The notes under the pieces: generated by a model
The model's database searches: none
Told to the model about the DNA's origin: nothing
Seen by the model: only the letters and a program-made list of their open reading frames with translations
Assembly (NCBI RefSeq): GCF_030411955.1
Contig: NZ_JASNRA010000019.1
Span: 1-64,000 of the forward strand
Source: Massilia sp. YIM B02443
Lineage (GTDB): Bacteria > Pseudomonadota > Gammaproteobacteria > Burkholderiales > Burkholderiaceae_D
Direction: 5' to 3'
DNA length: 64,000 nucleotides
Shown: positions 38,039 to 48,231 of the stretch, piece by piece
How the letters are laid out: the number at the start of each line of letters is the position of its first letter
Numbering within the stretch: the first letter of the stretch is position 1
Translations under genes and position numbers: made by a program

Positions 38039-39373
38039 TTACACCGCGTCCGACAGCGACGTGAAGTTGAAGTCCCGTACCTTCATCGCCGGAATCAGCA
38101 TCGAATAGCGCGCCTCATCCCCGCCGATCACCGCCGGCTTGCCGATCTCCTCGATGTTGTTCAACATCGAGATCGGGCTCTCGTTGAAGCGGAAGTTCTT
38201 GATCGGGTGTTTGATCTTGCCGTTCTCAACGTAGAAGGTGCCGTCGCGCGTCAGGCCGGTCAGCGCCACCGATTGCGGGTCGACCATGCGGATGTACCAG
38301 GTGCGGGTTACCAGCACGCCCTTCTTGGTGCTGGCGATCAGCTCCTCGGTGGTCTTGCTGGTGCCGCCCATGATGATGTTGCCGGCGGTGCCGATGGCGC
38401 GCTGGCCCTTCTTCTTGGCCCAGAACTGCGAGTAGTCGAGCGCATTGATACGGCCATCCTTGACCAGCGCCACGCGCTCGCGCGGCAGCATCTTGTCGTC
38501 CCACGGCAGCACCGGCACTTCCTTGTCCCACGGGTCGGTCCAGATGTTGACCTGCTGGTCGAACAGCTTGTCCCCCAGGCGGTTCTTGCCGCCCTGCTTC
38601 GACAGGAAGCTGCGGCCTTCATCCGTGTTGCGCGCGTCGAAGCCGTTCATCATGAACACCAGCAGGTCGCTTGTTGCCGCCGGCTCCATGATCACGGTAT
38701 AGCGGCCCGGCTCCAGCGCCTTGGCCTCGACCGAGCGCATCGCCTTCTCGATCGCCACTTCGGCCGCTTCGCGCGGATCGAAACGGGCGACGTCGCGCGC
38801 CGAGCGCTTGGACCAGCCCGAGCCGCGGCCGTCTTCAGTGCGGATGGTCAGCGTGAAGTCGAGCGAGGTGGCGCTCTGGTGGCCGAACACGCCGTTCGAA
38901 TTGGCGACCGTCTCGAACATGGTGCGGTCGGTCAGGAAGCCGGCCGAGACCAGGCCCTTCTTGCGGCAGGCCTCGATCGCATAGGCTGCGGCTTGCGCGC
39001 GGTATTCCGGGTCGATGTCGGCGGTGGCCTGCACATAGGTGTCCGAAGGCTTGAAGGCGGTCTTGGCGAGGGCCGGCATGAACTCGGGATTTTCGGGCGC
39101 CAGGCGCGCCAGGTCTTCGGCGCGGCGCACCGCGCGCTCGAGCGACTTGTCGTCGAATTCGTTGATGGTGGTGGTGCCCTGCTTGTTGCCGTAGGCGACC
39201 TGGATCTGGATGCGGGTGTCGTCGGCGAGACCGGCGGTGGAGACGGCGTTGCGCGCGAAGCGGATGTTGCCGATGCGGCTGCCCTCGATGTTGACGATGC
39301 ACTCGTCGGCCTTGGTCAGCGACATCACGCGGTCGCAGATTTTCTTGGTTTGGTCCTGGGTCAGGATGGTCAT
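38039..39373 (-). CDS. PmbA/TldE-like protein, copy 2
   Basis: A 444-residue paralogue of the 34884-36221 protein, colinear throughout and ending in the same MKVRDFNFTSLSDAV. It has no HExxxH and no signal peptide. It differs mainly in surface stretches (for example NAVSTAGLADDTRIQIQVAYG). AGGGA lies upstream of the ATG, 14 bp after the TldD-like copy 2 stop, giving a second complete tldD/pmbA pair. Confidence 0.83.
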   Translation of the reverse strand: MTILTQDQTKKICDRVMSLTKADECIVNIEGSRIGNIRFARNAVSTAGLADDTRIQIQVAYGNKQGTTTINEFDDKSLERAVRRAEDLARLAPENPEFMPALAKTAFKPSDTYVQATADIDPEYRAQAAAYAIEACRKKGLVSAGFLTDRTMFETVANSNGVFGHQSATSLDFTLTIRTEDGRGSGWSKRSARDVARFDPREAAEVAIEKAMRSVEAKALEPGRYTVIMEPAATSDLLVFMMNGFDARNTDEGRSFLSKQGGKNRLGDKLFDQQVNIWTDPWDKEVPVLPWDDKMLPRERVALVKDGRINALDYSQFWAKKKGQRAIGTAGNIIMGGTSKTTEELIASTKKGVLVTRTWYIRMVDPQSVALTGLTRDGTFYVENGKIKHPIKNFRFNESPISMLNNIEEIGKPAVIGGDEARYSMLIPAMKVRDFNFTSLSDAV

Positions 39374-39387
39374 TGTGCGGTCCCTGC

Positions 39388-41022
39388 TTAGCCGATCTTG
39401 CGAGCGGTGTTGATCACATTGATGCCGTTGAAGCGCGCGGTCGAGGAACCGTGCGAGACGATGCTGATCTGCGGCGGCTGTCCTTTGCCGTCGAAGAAGG
39501 AGCCGCCCATGCGCCAGTCGCGTTCATCGCAGATGCCTGCGCACGCGTTCCAGAACTCCTGGGTGTTGGCCTGGTAGGCCACGTCTTCCAGCATCTCGCC
39601 GATCTTGCCGTCCTTGATCTCGTAGAACAGCTGGCCGCCGAACTGGAAGTTGTAGCGCTGCTGGTCGATCGAGAACGAACCGTCGCCGACGATGTAGATG
39701 CCCTTCTTGATGCCCTTGACCATCTCGTCCGGGGTGAGTTTCGCCTTGCCGGCCGCCAGCGAGACGTTCGGCATGCGCTGGAACTGCACCGTGCTCCAGC
39801 TGTCGGCGTACGAGCAGCCGTGCGATTCCTTCTCGCCGATGATGTGGGCCTGGTCGCGCGTAGCCTGGTAATTGACCAGGATGCCGTCCTTGATGATGTC
39901 CCATTTTTTACCCGGCACGCCTTCGTCGTCGTAGGCCACCGCGCCCAGCGAACCCGGGGTGGTCTTGTCGGCGAACAGGTTGACGATCGGGGCGCCGTAC
40001 TTGAAGTTCTTCGACTTCCATTTGTCCAGCGTGGCGAAGCTGGTGCCGGCGTAGTTGGCCTCGTAGCCCAGCACGCGATCGAGTTCGGTCGGGTGTCCGA
40101 CGTTCTCGTGGATGGTCAGCCACAGGTGTTCGGGCGACAGCATCAGGTCGTACTTGCCCGGCTGGACCGACTTGGCGGTCAGCTTGCGCTTGGCATCGCG
40201 GCCCGCGGCGCGCGCGTCTTCCACGATGTCGTAGGTCTCGGTGTACAGGGTGGCGACGCCACCGGCGGCCTTGATCTTGTGTTCCGGCTTGGCGTCGAAG
40301 TATTCGTAGCCCTTGCCGACCGGGTTGCCCAGGCCCGCGCGCGAGCGGAACTTGCCGCTGGCCTTGTCGACCGCGGTGGCCGAGAACGGGGCCCACAGGC
40401 GGTGGATATCCTGGTCGATGTAGGAGCCGTCGGTGGAAGCGAAGTACTTCTGCTGGTTCACCTGGAACAGGCGCGATTGCATGAAGCTGGCGCCGTTGTC
40501 GAGGCCCGCCTTGTTCGCCGCCAGCAGCATGTCGGCCTTGTCCTTGATCGCCACCGCGCGCCAGTCCTTGGTGTACGGCGTGCGCCACGATACCTCGCCC
40601 ACGCCCTTGACTGGTGCAAGCTGCACCGGTTCGGTCTGCAGCCGCACGTTGGCTTTGGCGATGGCGACTGCCTGGCGCGCCGCGTTGGCGATGCCGTCGT
40701 TCGACATGTCCGAGGTCGCCGCGAAGCCGTAGGCGCCGTTGCAGATCACGCGCACGCCGACGCCGACCGACTCGGTGTTCGAGACGCTTTCGACGTTCAG
40801 GTCGCGGGTGGTGATGAACTGGTTGAGGTAGCGGCCGATGCGCACGTCGCAGTAGCTGGCGCCGGCCTTGGTGGCGGCGTTCAGCGCCACGTCGGCCAGG
40901 GCTTTCTTGGCTGCGACAGGCATGGTGGTGAGCAGCTCTTCGGCCGCGATCGCGCGGCCTACCGGCAAGAACAGGCTGCCGAGCGCCATGCTGCTGTAGT
41001 TGAGAAAGGTACGGCGTTCCAT
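39388..41022 (-). CDS. Tat-exported TldD-like metallopeptidase, copy 2
   Basis: A 544-residue TldD-like protein, first gene of the cluster. It has a twin-arginine type N terminus (MERRTFLNYSSMALGSLFLP, then RAIAAEE) and an intact HENVGH metal motif near residue 305. ICDERDWRMGGS near the C terminus is a candidate Cys ligand site. GGAGATCCT lies just before the ATG at 41022; the longer upstream frame lacks a signal. It is highly similar to copy 1, so the pair arose by tandem duplication. Confidence 0.85.
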   Translation of the reverse strand: MERRTFLNYSSMALGSLFLPVGRAIAAEELLTTMPVAAKKALADVALNAATKAGASYCDVRIGRYLNQFITTRDLNVESVSNTESVGVGVRVICNGAYGFAATSDMSNDGIANAARQAVAIAKANVRLQTEPVQLAPVKGVGEVSWRTPYTKDWRAVAIKDKADMLLAANKAGLDNGASFMQSRLFQVNQQKYFASTDGSYIDQDIHRLWAPFSATAVDKASGKFRSRAGLGNPVGKGYEYFDAKPEHKIKAAGGVATLYTETYDIVEDARAAGRDAKRKLTAKSVQPGKYDLMLSPEHLWLTIHENVGHPTELDRVLGYEANYAGTSFATLDKWKSKNFKYGAPIVNLFADKTTPGSLGAVAYDDEGVPGKKWDIIKDGILVNYQATRDQAHIIGEKESHGCSYADSWSTVQFQRMPNVSLAAGKAKLTPDEMVKGIKKGIYIVGDGSFSIDQQRYNFQFGGQLFYEIKDGKIGEMLEDVAYQANTQEFWNACAGICDERDWRMGGSFFDGKGQPPQISIVSHGSSTARFNGINVINTARKIG

Positions 41023-41357
41023 AGGATCTCCTGAGTAACCTACTTCCGGGCAGCGGTAGCCATGTTCAACACGGCGCCGCTCTTGTATGTACGGCTTTTC
41101 TGTTGTGGGCCTGCGACCTGTATGACAAGCAGCAAACCTCTCAACCATAGCAGTAACTAAAGATTTTGAATAGGCAATCTTTGTGCCAGCGCAAGGTACT
41201 TACAGCTGCTTTATGTCAGCAGCTCCGTCCTTATTCGTTGGACGAGTATCCATCCTCGGACAACGCTTGACTGCCGGCCTTGCCTGTTCGATCATCGTTC
41301 GCGGCGACGCCGGCGCCCCTGCCCGCGCGAGCCCCCTATCACGGAGACTTCGACACG
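41023..41357. promoter_or_regulatory. divergent control region with two inverted repeats
   Basis: 335 bp without a supported gene between the TldD/MoxR cluster and a methyltransferase-like gene. It is AT-richer than its surroundings. It holds two perfect 7-bp inverted repeats: AAAGATT/AATCTTT at 41159-41182 (10-bp spacer) and AGCTGCT/AGCAGCT at 41204-41224 (7-bp spacer). Either could be an operator; the regulator is unknown. Promoters for both directions should lie here. Confidence 0.4.
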
Positions 41358-42155
<798 letters not shown>

Positions 42156-42276
42156 GCTTTGACCCCGCACGCGGGACCGGCTGCGGCCGGCCCGCGTGAC
42201 GATCCACGCATTTCCCTGCGCGTCGGGCGTGTATATTCCTACGGTTGCGTACCTGATCGAGCCACCGAAGGAAACC

Positions 42277-43869
42277 ATGACCCAGCTTCGTCTTACCGCC
42301 CTCGCCGCTGCACTCGTTTTGTCCGGCCCGGCCCACGCTCAGGATGGCGTGGCGGCGTATCCGCAAGGCGTGCCTGCGCCGGCGCCCGCCACTGCCCCTG
42401 CCGTTGCTCCCGCCCCTGCGCGGCCCGCCGTTCCCGCTCCCGCCCTGCCGGCGGTCGAAAACTCGGTGGTCAAGATCTTCGCCACCATCCGCCGCCCCGA
42501 CCCGTATAAACCCTGGACCAAGGCGTCGCCGGCCGACGTTACCGGATCCGGCGTCATCATCGAGGGCAGGCGCATCCTGACCAATGCCCATGTGGTCGGC
42601 TACGCCAGCCAGGTCGAGGTGCAGGCCAGCCAGTCGGGCGACAAGGTGCCGGCCAGGGTCATCGCGGTGGCGCGCGGGCTCGATCTGGCCGTGCTGGAGC
42701 TGGATGACCCATCGTTCTTCGACAAGCGCCCACCAGTGCCGCGCGCACCGGTGCTGCCCGACGTGCGCCAGCAGGTGTTCGCATACGGCTATCCGGTGGG
42801 CGGCAATTCGCTGTCTACCACCACCGGCATCGTCTCGCGCGTGGAGTTCGTCAACTACGGCGCCTTCAGCTCGGGACTGCGGATCCAGATCGACGCGCCG
42901 ATCAATCCGGGCAACAGCGGCGGGCCGGTGGTGGCGGGCGACAAGATGATCGGCCTGGCCTTCTCGGGCCTGGTCAACGCCCAGAACATCGGCTACGTGA
43001 TCCCGAACGAAGAGATCGAGCTGTTCCTGCGCGACGTGGCCGACGGCCGCTACGACGGCAAGCCGCTGATGCACGACAGCGTGCAGACGCTCGAGAATCC
43101 CGCGCTGCGCCAGTTCCTGAAACTCGATAAATCGGTCGAGGGCTCGGTGGTGCACAAGCCGTATCGCACGGACGCCGCCTGGCCGCTCAAGGAATGGGAC
43201 GTGATCACCCACATCGGCGAGTACCCGATCGACAACCAGGGCATGGTCAAGCTGGGATCGAACCTGCGCGTGCGCTTCCAGTACCGCATCCAGCAGGTAG
43301 CGAAGAACGGCGTGATACCGCTGACCGTGGTCCGCGACGGCAAGCCGGTCAAGGTGGCGCTGCCGGCGATCGGCGCGCGGCCGCTGCTCATTTCGGACCT
43401 GAACGGCGCGTATCCGTCGTATTTCATTTACGGGCCGCTGGTGTTCTCGCGCGCCACGACCGAGTTCACCAGCTTTGTCAGCAACAGCGTGCAGGGCATG
43501 AACCTGTATGCGTTCAATGCCTCGCCGCTGGTGACGCAGCGGGGCGACTCGCCGGGCGCCGAGCGCGAGGAGCTGGTGGTGATCAGTGCGCCGTTCTTCC
43601 CGCACCGGCTGGTGAGCGGGTACAGCAACCGCTTCGGCTCGGTGCTGGAGTCGGTGAACGGCAAACCGGTGCGCAGCCTGCAGCACCTGGTTGAGCTGCT
43701 GCGCGACCTGAAGGACGAGCAGCTGGTGCTGCGCTTCGACCAGCGTTATGGCGAGAGCATGGTGCTGCCGCGCAAGGCGATGCTGGAGGCGACCGAGGCG
43801 ATCCTGTCGGATAACGGGATCAGGATGCAGGGGTCGGAGGATATGATGAAAGTCTGGAGCAGCAAGTAA
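42277..43869 (+). CDS. secreted trypsin-like serine protease with PDZ-like tail
   Basis: A 530-residue protein with a signal peptide (MTQLRLTALAAALVLSGPAHAQ) and a Pro/Ala-rich linker to about residue 60. The protease domain has an intact triad: His105 (NAHVV), Asp136 (GLDLAVLEL) and Ser214 (NPGNSGGPVV). The C-terminal 300 residues carry DegP9-like PDZ regions (WDVITHIGEYPIDNQG; GSVLESVNGKPVRSLQHL). It is probably a periplasmic or secreted quality-control or processing protease. An AAGGAAA site precedes the ATG. Confidence 0.85.
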   Translation: MTQLRLTALAAALVLSGPAHAQDGVAAYPQGVPAPAPATAPAVAPAPARPAVPAPALPAVENSVVKIFATIRRPDPYKPWTKASPADVTGSGVIIEGRRILTNAHVVGYASQVEVQASQSGDKVPARVIAVARGLDLAVLELDDPSFFDKRPPVPRAPVLPDVRQQVFAYGYPVGGNSLSTTTGIVSRVEFVNYGAFSSGLRIQIDAPINPGNSGGPVVAGDKMIGLAFSGLVNAQNIGYVIPNEEIELFLRDVADGRYDGKPLMHDSVQTLENPALRQFLKLDKSVEGSVVHKPYRTDAAWPLKEWDVITHIGEYPIDNQGMVKLGSNLRVRFQYRIQQVAKNGVIPLTVVRDGKPVKVALPAIGARPLLISDLNGAYPSYFIYGPLVFSRATTEFTSFVSNSVQGMNLYAFNASPLVTQRGDSPGAEREELVVISAPFFPHRLVSGYSNRFGSVLESVNGKPVRSLQHLVELLRDLKDEQLVLRFDQRYGESMVLPRKAMLEATEAILSDNGIRMQGSEDMMKVWSSK

Positions 43870-43872
43870 CAC

Positions 43873-43987
43873 CGTAGGGTTGGCGGCTTCGCCGCCGACG
43901 CGTTCAACCAGTGTTCGCGTTCTGGCAACGCAAGCCGGAGTTGAACGCGTCGGCGGCAGAGCGCGGGGCCGCCGAGGCCAACCCTAC
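43873..43987. repeat. MITE-like palindromic repeat, copy 3
   Basis: Perfect 11-bp terminal inverted repeats GTAGGGTTGGC and GCCAACCCTAC lie at the two ends, with nested arms (GGCGGC; CGCGTTCAAC and GTTGAACGCG). The internal core differs from copies 1 and 2, but the ends are shared. It fills the gap between convergent protease and hydrolase genes, 3 bp from the latter's stop codon. Confidence 0.75.
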
Positions 43988-43990
43988 CTA

Positions 43991-45595
43991 TCACTTCGCC
44001 TTTTTCACGGGCGTGAACAACAGGTCCTGGAAGTCGTAGCTGAAATCCGTCTCGGTCGAAATCGGCTTCATGCGCAGCCGCTCGATCGAGCCATCATGAT
44101 CGAGCGAGAACGTCGCATACGCATCGGCATTGAAGTTACGCTCCTTCCAGCGCACGATGAAGGTGTCGTGCTGGAAGTGCTCCATCTCCCCGGTCAGGTC
44201 CGGCGTGCGCGAGAACGACATGATCAGCTTGGTGCCAACCTTCTTCACCGTCGCCTTGCCATACCACGCGTCCTCGTACTCGCCCACGTAGTCGCCCAGC
44301 GCCAGCGACGGCTTGGACGCCTTGGCGCGGCTGCCCGTCTCCTTCTTCAGGCGCGCGGCTTCCTTCTCCTGCATTTCGCGGTCGACGTCGGCGATGCGGC
44401 CGATCCAGTCGGTCGGCGCCACGCCCAGGTACTGGTCGAGCAGGCGGTATTGCAGCGCGTTGAGCGACGGGCCGCTCTCGGCGTTGGTGAAGATCGCGAT
44501 GCCCAGCTTCGCTTCCGGCACCAAGAGCACGCGCGAATAGAAGCCCTGCAGCGCGCCGCCGTGCATCGCCACCAGCTTGCCCTGGTAGTCGCGCAGCTGG
44601 AAGCCCAGGCCGTAGGCGTAGAAGTTGGGCTTGGTCGCGGACAGCGGAGGACGCGGCTGGTTGATCGCCATCGGCGTCTGCGCGGTCCACATCTCGCGCG
44701 CCTGTTTGTCCGACCACAGGCGCACTTCCTTGCCGCTGGCGTCTTTTCCAACGCGGCCGCCATCCAGCAGCACGTTCATCCAGCGCGCGATGTCTTCGGC
44801 GCTGGTGTTGATGCCGACCGCGCCGACCGCGTTCGCCACTGGCATCGGCTTGACCACCGCCGCCTTGCCGTTGATCTTGCTGTGCGGCGCCGACACGTTC
44901 ATGCCGGCCGTGTGCGCATCGAGGCTGGTGGTGGTGCCCGTCATGCCGACCGGATCGAGGATCCACTCGCGCATGGTCTGGCCCCAGGGTTTACCCGACT
45001 TCTGGGCGATGATCTTGCCGGCCACGATGTACAGCAGGTTGTCGTAGGCGTAGCTGCTACGGAAGCTGGTCGCCGGCTTGATGTAGCGGAGGTTGTGGAT
45101 GATCTCGTCGCTGGTGAAGGTGGTGGTCGGCCACCACATCAGGTCACCGGCGCCCAGCCCCAGGCCGCTGCGGTGGGTCAGCAGGTCTCGCACCGTCATC
45201 TCGGCCGTCACATAGGCATCGTACATGCGGAAGTCCGGCAGGTGCTTGATGACCGGGTCGTCCCAATCGAGCTTGCCCTGGTCGACCAGCATCGCCAGGC
45301 CGGCGGCGGTGAAGGCCTTGGAGTTGGAGGCGATCTCGAAGATGGTCTTGCCGTCCACCGGGGTCGGGTCGCCGAGTTTACGCACGCCGAAGCCCTGGGT
45401 CACCACCACCTTGCCATCCTTGACCACCGCGATCGCGATGCCGGGCACGTCGAAGGTCTTCAGGACGCGATTGACATCGGCTTCCAGGTTGTATGCGGGT
45501 GCGGCAGCCGTCGTTGCGCTGTCCTGCGCCAGTGCGGCGCCGATCGACGAAAAGCCGATCAGCAGCGCGGCGGCGATCTTGTTCAATGTCTGCAT
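43991..45595 (-). CDS. class C beta-lactamase-fold serine hydrolase
   Basis: A 534-residue exported protein (signal peptide to about residue 23). The active-site motifs of the class C/EstB/D-aminopeptidase group are visible: SNSK (Ser90, Lys93), YDN (Tyr184, Asn186) and HGG (MHGGALQGFYS) in place of KTG. A C-terminal lipocalin-like domain (LGDYVGEYEDAWYG) follows. It is more likely a peptidase or esterase than a true beta-lactamase. It lies 9 bp after an M1 aminopeptidase gene on the same strand, suggesting joint peptide degradation. Confidence 0.82.
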   Translation of the reverse strand: MQTLNKIAAALLIGFSSIGAALAQDSATTAAAPAYNLEADVNRVLKTFDVPGIAIAVVKDGKVVVTQGFGVRKLGDPTPVDGKTIFEIASNSKAFTAAGLAMLVDQGKLDWDDPVIKHLPDFRMYDAYVTAEMTVRDLLTHRSGLGLGAGDLMWWPTTTFTSDEIIHNLRYIKPATSFRSSYAYDNLLYIVAGKIIAQKSGKPWGQTMREWILDPVGMTGTTTSLDAHTAGMNVSAPHSKINGKAAVVKPMPVANAVGAVGINTSAEDIARWMNVLLDGGRVGKDASGKEVRLWSDKQAREMWTAQTPMAINQPRPPLSATKPNFYAYGLGFQLRDYQGKLVAMHGGALQGFYSRVLLVPEAKLGIAIFTNAESGPSLNALQYRLLDQYLGVAPTDWIGRIADVDREMQEKEAARLKKETGSRAKASKPSLALGDYVGEYEDAWYGKATVKKVGTKLIMSFSRTPDLTGEMEHFQHDTFIVRWKERNFNADAYATFSLDHDGSIERLRMKPISTETDFSYDFQDLLFTPVKKAK

Positions 45596-45604
45596 GCGTG
45601 ATCC

Positions 45605-47461
45605 TTATTGCTTGGCCATGGCCTTGTCGACGCTCGATTGCGTCTCCGGGTGATAGCGCTCGCGCGCCGCCTTGTAGATGCCTTCGGCCCAGGCGCGGTC
45701 TTCCGGCTTCTCGCGCAGCGCGGCGTACAGTGGCACCACGAACTTCTGGCGGCCGACGCTCATCAGGAAGGCTTCCAGGTTCGGACGCACGGCGCGGTAG
45801 CCGGCGTGCACCGCGGCGCGGTAGAAGCGGAACGCGACTTCGTTGTTGCCGGTCTTGGCCAGGCCGTAGGCGCGGTCCAGTTCCTCCAGCTTGGCGGCAT
45901 CCGTCTTGTTGTCGATGTCGTTCAGGAACTTCATCCACTCGGTGGCGTTCCAGTCCTTGGCGTTCAGTTGCGCGGTGCTGACCGAGCCTTTGAGCCAGCC
46001 GTCGATGGTGGCGTTCAGCTTGGCCAGGCGCTGCGACACCGCGTGCTGGGCCGACTTCGGAATGCCCGGACCGTAGATCCACTCATCCAGCTCGACGTCG
46101 CTCATGATCTTCGGATTCCTGGCCAGCAGCTCCTTGCGCAGGTAGGCGATGAACTGGTCATTGGTCACGCTCTGGAACGCGTGCGTGTCGAACCAGCCGC
46201 GCAGGAACGGGTCGAACGCGGCGCGGCCGGCGCGCTGCTCGAGGGTGTGCAGGAACCAGGCGCCCTTCGGATACGCGAGCGAAGTGTCGGGATAGTATTC
46301 GGCCGAGGTATCCGGCTGGCGCGAGACCAGCGCCTGCTTGGCGGGCGTGAGTTCCTTGAGCATCTCGAGCGCTTCTTCCTGCTCCAGCTGCAGGTTCATC
46401 AGCGCCGCTTCCTTGCCGTAGATTTCTTCCAGGATGCGGGTGGTGACGTAGGTGGTGAAGCCTTCATTGAGCCACCAGTGCTTCCACGAGGCGTTGGTCA
46501 CCAGGTTGCCCGACCAGCTGTGCGCCAGTTCGTGCGCGATCAGGTCGACCAGGCTGCGGTCGCCCGCGATCATGGTCGGGGTCAGGAAGGTCAGGCGCGG
46601 GTTTTCCATGCCGCCGATCGGGAACGATGGCGGCAGCACCAGCATGTCGTAACGCCCCCAGCGATACGGGCCGTACAGCTTCTCGGCCGCGGCCACCATT
46701 TTCTCGGTGTCGGCCAGTTCGTACTCGGCGGCCTTGATGCGCTGCGGCTCGGCATAGACGCCGGTGCGTCCGCCCAGGGTGCGCGCTTCCAGCTCGCCGA
46801 TGCCGATCGCCAGCAGGTACGATGGAATCGGCTGCGGCATGGTGAACTTCCAGCCGCCTTGGCCGGTGGCCTTCATGTCGTTATCGGCGCTCATCACCAC
46901 GCGCAGGCCTTGCGGCGCTTCGATGCGCGCGGTGTAGGTGAAGCGCACCGCCGGCGTGTCCTGGATCGGCACCCACGAGCGGGCGTTGATCGCCTGCGAC
47001 TGGCTGAACATGAACGGGTGCTTGCCCGACATGGTCTGCACCGGTTTCAGCCACTGCAGCGCGGTGGCGGTGGGCGCGGTGCGGTAGTGGATGCGCACCT
47101 TGGTCGAACGATTCGGCAGCTTGACCTGCAGCGCCTGGCCCTTCTCCTGGTCGAATTTGCCCAGCGTATAGTCGGCCTTGCGCCAGGCGCCCTTCGCGTC
47201 CTGGGCTTCGATCTTCGAGATGGTCAGCTCGCGCGTGTCGAGATCGAGCACGGTGGCGTTCTTGTCCAGCCAGTTCAAAGTCAGTTCGGCGTAGCCGGAC
47301 AGCGTCTTTTTGGTGAAGTCGGCCTTCAGGTCCATGTGCAGGGCCGTGGTCTTGACCTGGTCGTATTTGGCGTAGCTGAGGGGATCGAGCGCGAACGCGT
47401 AGGCGCTCCATGCGCCCAGGAGAGCTGCGGTGGTGGCGCGCAGCAGGGTGCTTGTCTTCAT
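45605..47461 (-). CDS. secreted M1 aminopeptidase
   Basis: A 618-residue zinc aminopeptidase of the leukotriene A4 hydrolase-like M1 branch. The signal peptide ends near residue 24. GGMENPRL (283-290) is the exopeptidase motif; HELAH (310-314) and Glu333 (LNEGF) are the zinc ligands. The C-terminal region resembles the LTA4H C-terminal helical domain. It should remove N-terminal residues from periplasmic peptides. It is the first gene of a two-gene operon with the serine hydrolase. Confidence 0.9.
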   Translation of the reverse strand: MKTSTLLRATTAALLGAWSAYAFALDPLSYAKYDQVKTTALHMDLKADFTKKTLSGYAELTLNWLDKNATVLDLDTRELTISKIEAQDAKGAWRKADYTLGKFDQEKGQALQVKLPNRSTKVRIHYRTAPTATALQWLKPVQTMSGKHPFMFSQSQAINARSWVPIQDTPAVRFTYTARIEAPQGLRVVMSADNDMKATGQGGWKFTMPQPIPSYLLAIGIGELEARTLGGRTGVYAEPQRIKAAEYELADTEKMVAAAEKLYGPYRWGRYDMLVLPPSFPIGGMENPRLTFLTPTMIAGDRSLVDLIAHELAHSWSGNLVTNASWKHWWLNEGFTTYVTTRILEEIYGKEAALMNLQLEQEEALEMLKELTPAKQALVSRQPDTSAEYYPDTSLAYPKGAWFLHTLEQRAGRAAFDPFLRGWFDTHAFQSVTNDQFIAYLRKELLARNPKIMSDVELDEWIYGPGIPKSAQHAVSQRLAKLNATIDGWLKGSVSTAQLNAKDWNATEWMKFLNDIDNKTDAAKLEELDRAYGLAKTGNNEVAFRFYRAAVHAGYRAVRPNLEAFLMSVGRQKFVVPLYAALREKPEDRAWAEGIYKAARERYHPETQSSVDKAMAKQ

Positions 47462-47645
47462 GGTCTCTCGCAGAAAATAGCAGCCCGGACGGGGCTGAAG
47501 GCGCGAGCAGAATAGCATGCGCGCCGGGACGGCGAAAGCGCCGACGGCGTGCCGGCGCCGGGAATAAATACGCCTGCCGCCCGCGCCGCCGGCGCCGGCT
47601 CTGCTATGATCCGCGCTCGCTTTTCACCGGTTTTTATCTGGATTC

Positions 47646-48230
47646 ATGGACGCCTTTCTCGTTTCGACCGGCATCGTGGGACTCGCCGAGATCGGCGACA
47701 AGACCCAGCTGCTGGCCTTTTTGCTGGCCGCACGCTTTCGCCGTCCGCTGCCGATCGTGTTCGGCATCTTCGTCGCCACCGTCGCCAACCACGCCTTCGC
47801 CGCCGCCGTCGGTTCGCTGGTGAGCGAGCTGCTGGGGCCCGGCGTGATGCGCTGGGTGCTGGGCCTGTCCTTCCTCGGCATGGCGGCCTGGATCATGGTG
47901 CCGGACGAAGTCGACGCCGATGGGCTGAACGGCGCGCCGCTGGCGAAATACGGCGTGTTCCTCACCACCCTGCTCGCCTTCTTTGTCGCCGAGATGGGCG
48001 ACAAGACCCAGGTCGCCACCGTGGCGCTGGCCGCGCGCTACGAGTCAATGGCGGCGATCGTGGCCGGCACCACCTTCGGCATGATGCTGGCGAATGTGCC
48101 GGCCGTGTACTTCGGCGAGCGCATTGCAGGACGCGTGCCGCTGACGCTGGTGCACGGGATCGCGGCGGTGATCTTCGCGGTGCTGGGCATCGCGACCTTG
48201 CTGGGCGCGGGCGCAGGCTTGGGCTTCTGA
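47646..48230 (+). CDS. GDT1/TMEM165-family (UPF0016) transporter
   Basis: A 194-residue inner-membrane protein with six predicted helices in two repeats, each carrying the family motif E-x-G-D-K-T (AEIGDKTQ near residue 15 and AEMGDKTQ near 116). Family members move Mn or Ca against protons. No yybP-ykoY manganese riboswitch could be recognised upstream. TATGAT at 47605-47610 may be a -10. It converges with the PHP-type gene, with stops 1 bp apart. Confidence 0.85.
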   Translation: MDAFLVSTGIVGLAEIGDKTQLLAFLLAARFRRPLPIVFGIFVATVANHAFAAAVGSLVSELLGPGVMRWVLGLSFLGMAAWIMVPDEVDADGLNGAPLAKYGVFLTTLLAFFVAEMGDKTQVATVALAARYESMAAIVAGTTFGMMLANVPAVYFGERIAGRVPLTLVHGIAAVIFAVLGIATLLGAGAGLGF

Positions 48231-48231
48231 G

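Noticed and set aside
43991..45595. Antibiotic-resistance beta-lactamase
   Set aside because: It has the class C fold motifs but HGG in place of KTG and a lipocalin-like C terminus, which fits peptidase/esterase relatives better.
47519..47645. Possible yybP-ykoY manganese riboswitch before the GDT1-type gene
   Set aside because: The expected paired conserved loops were not found; only GC-rich stems and a TATGAT are visible.
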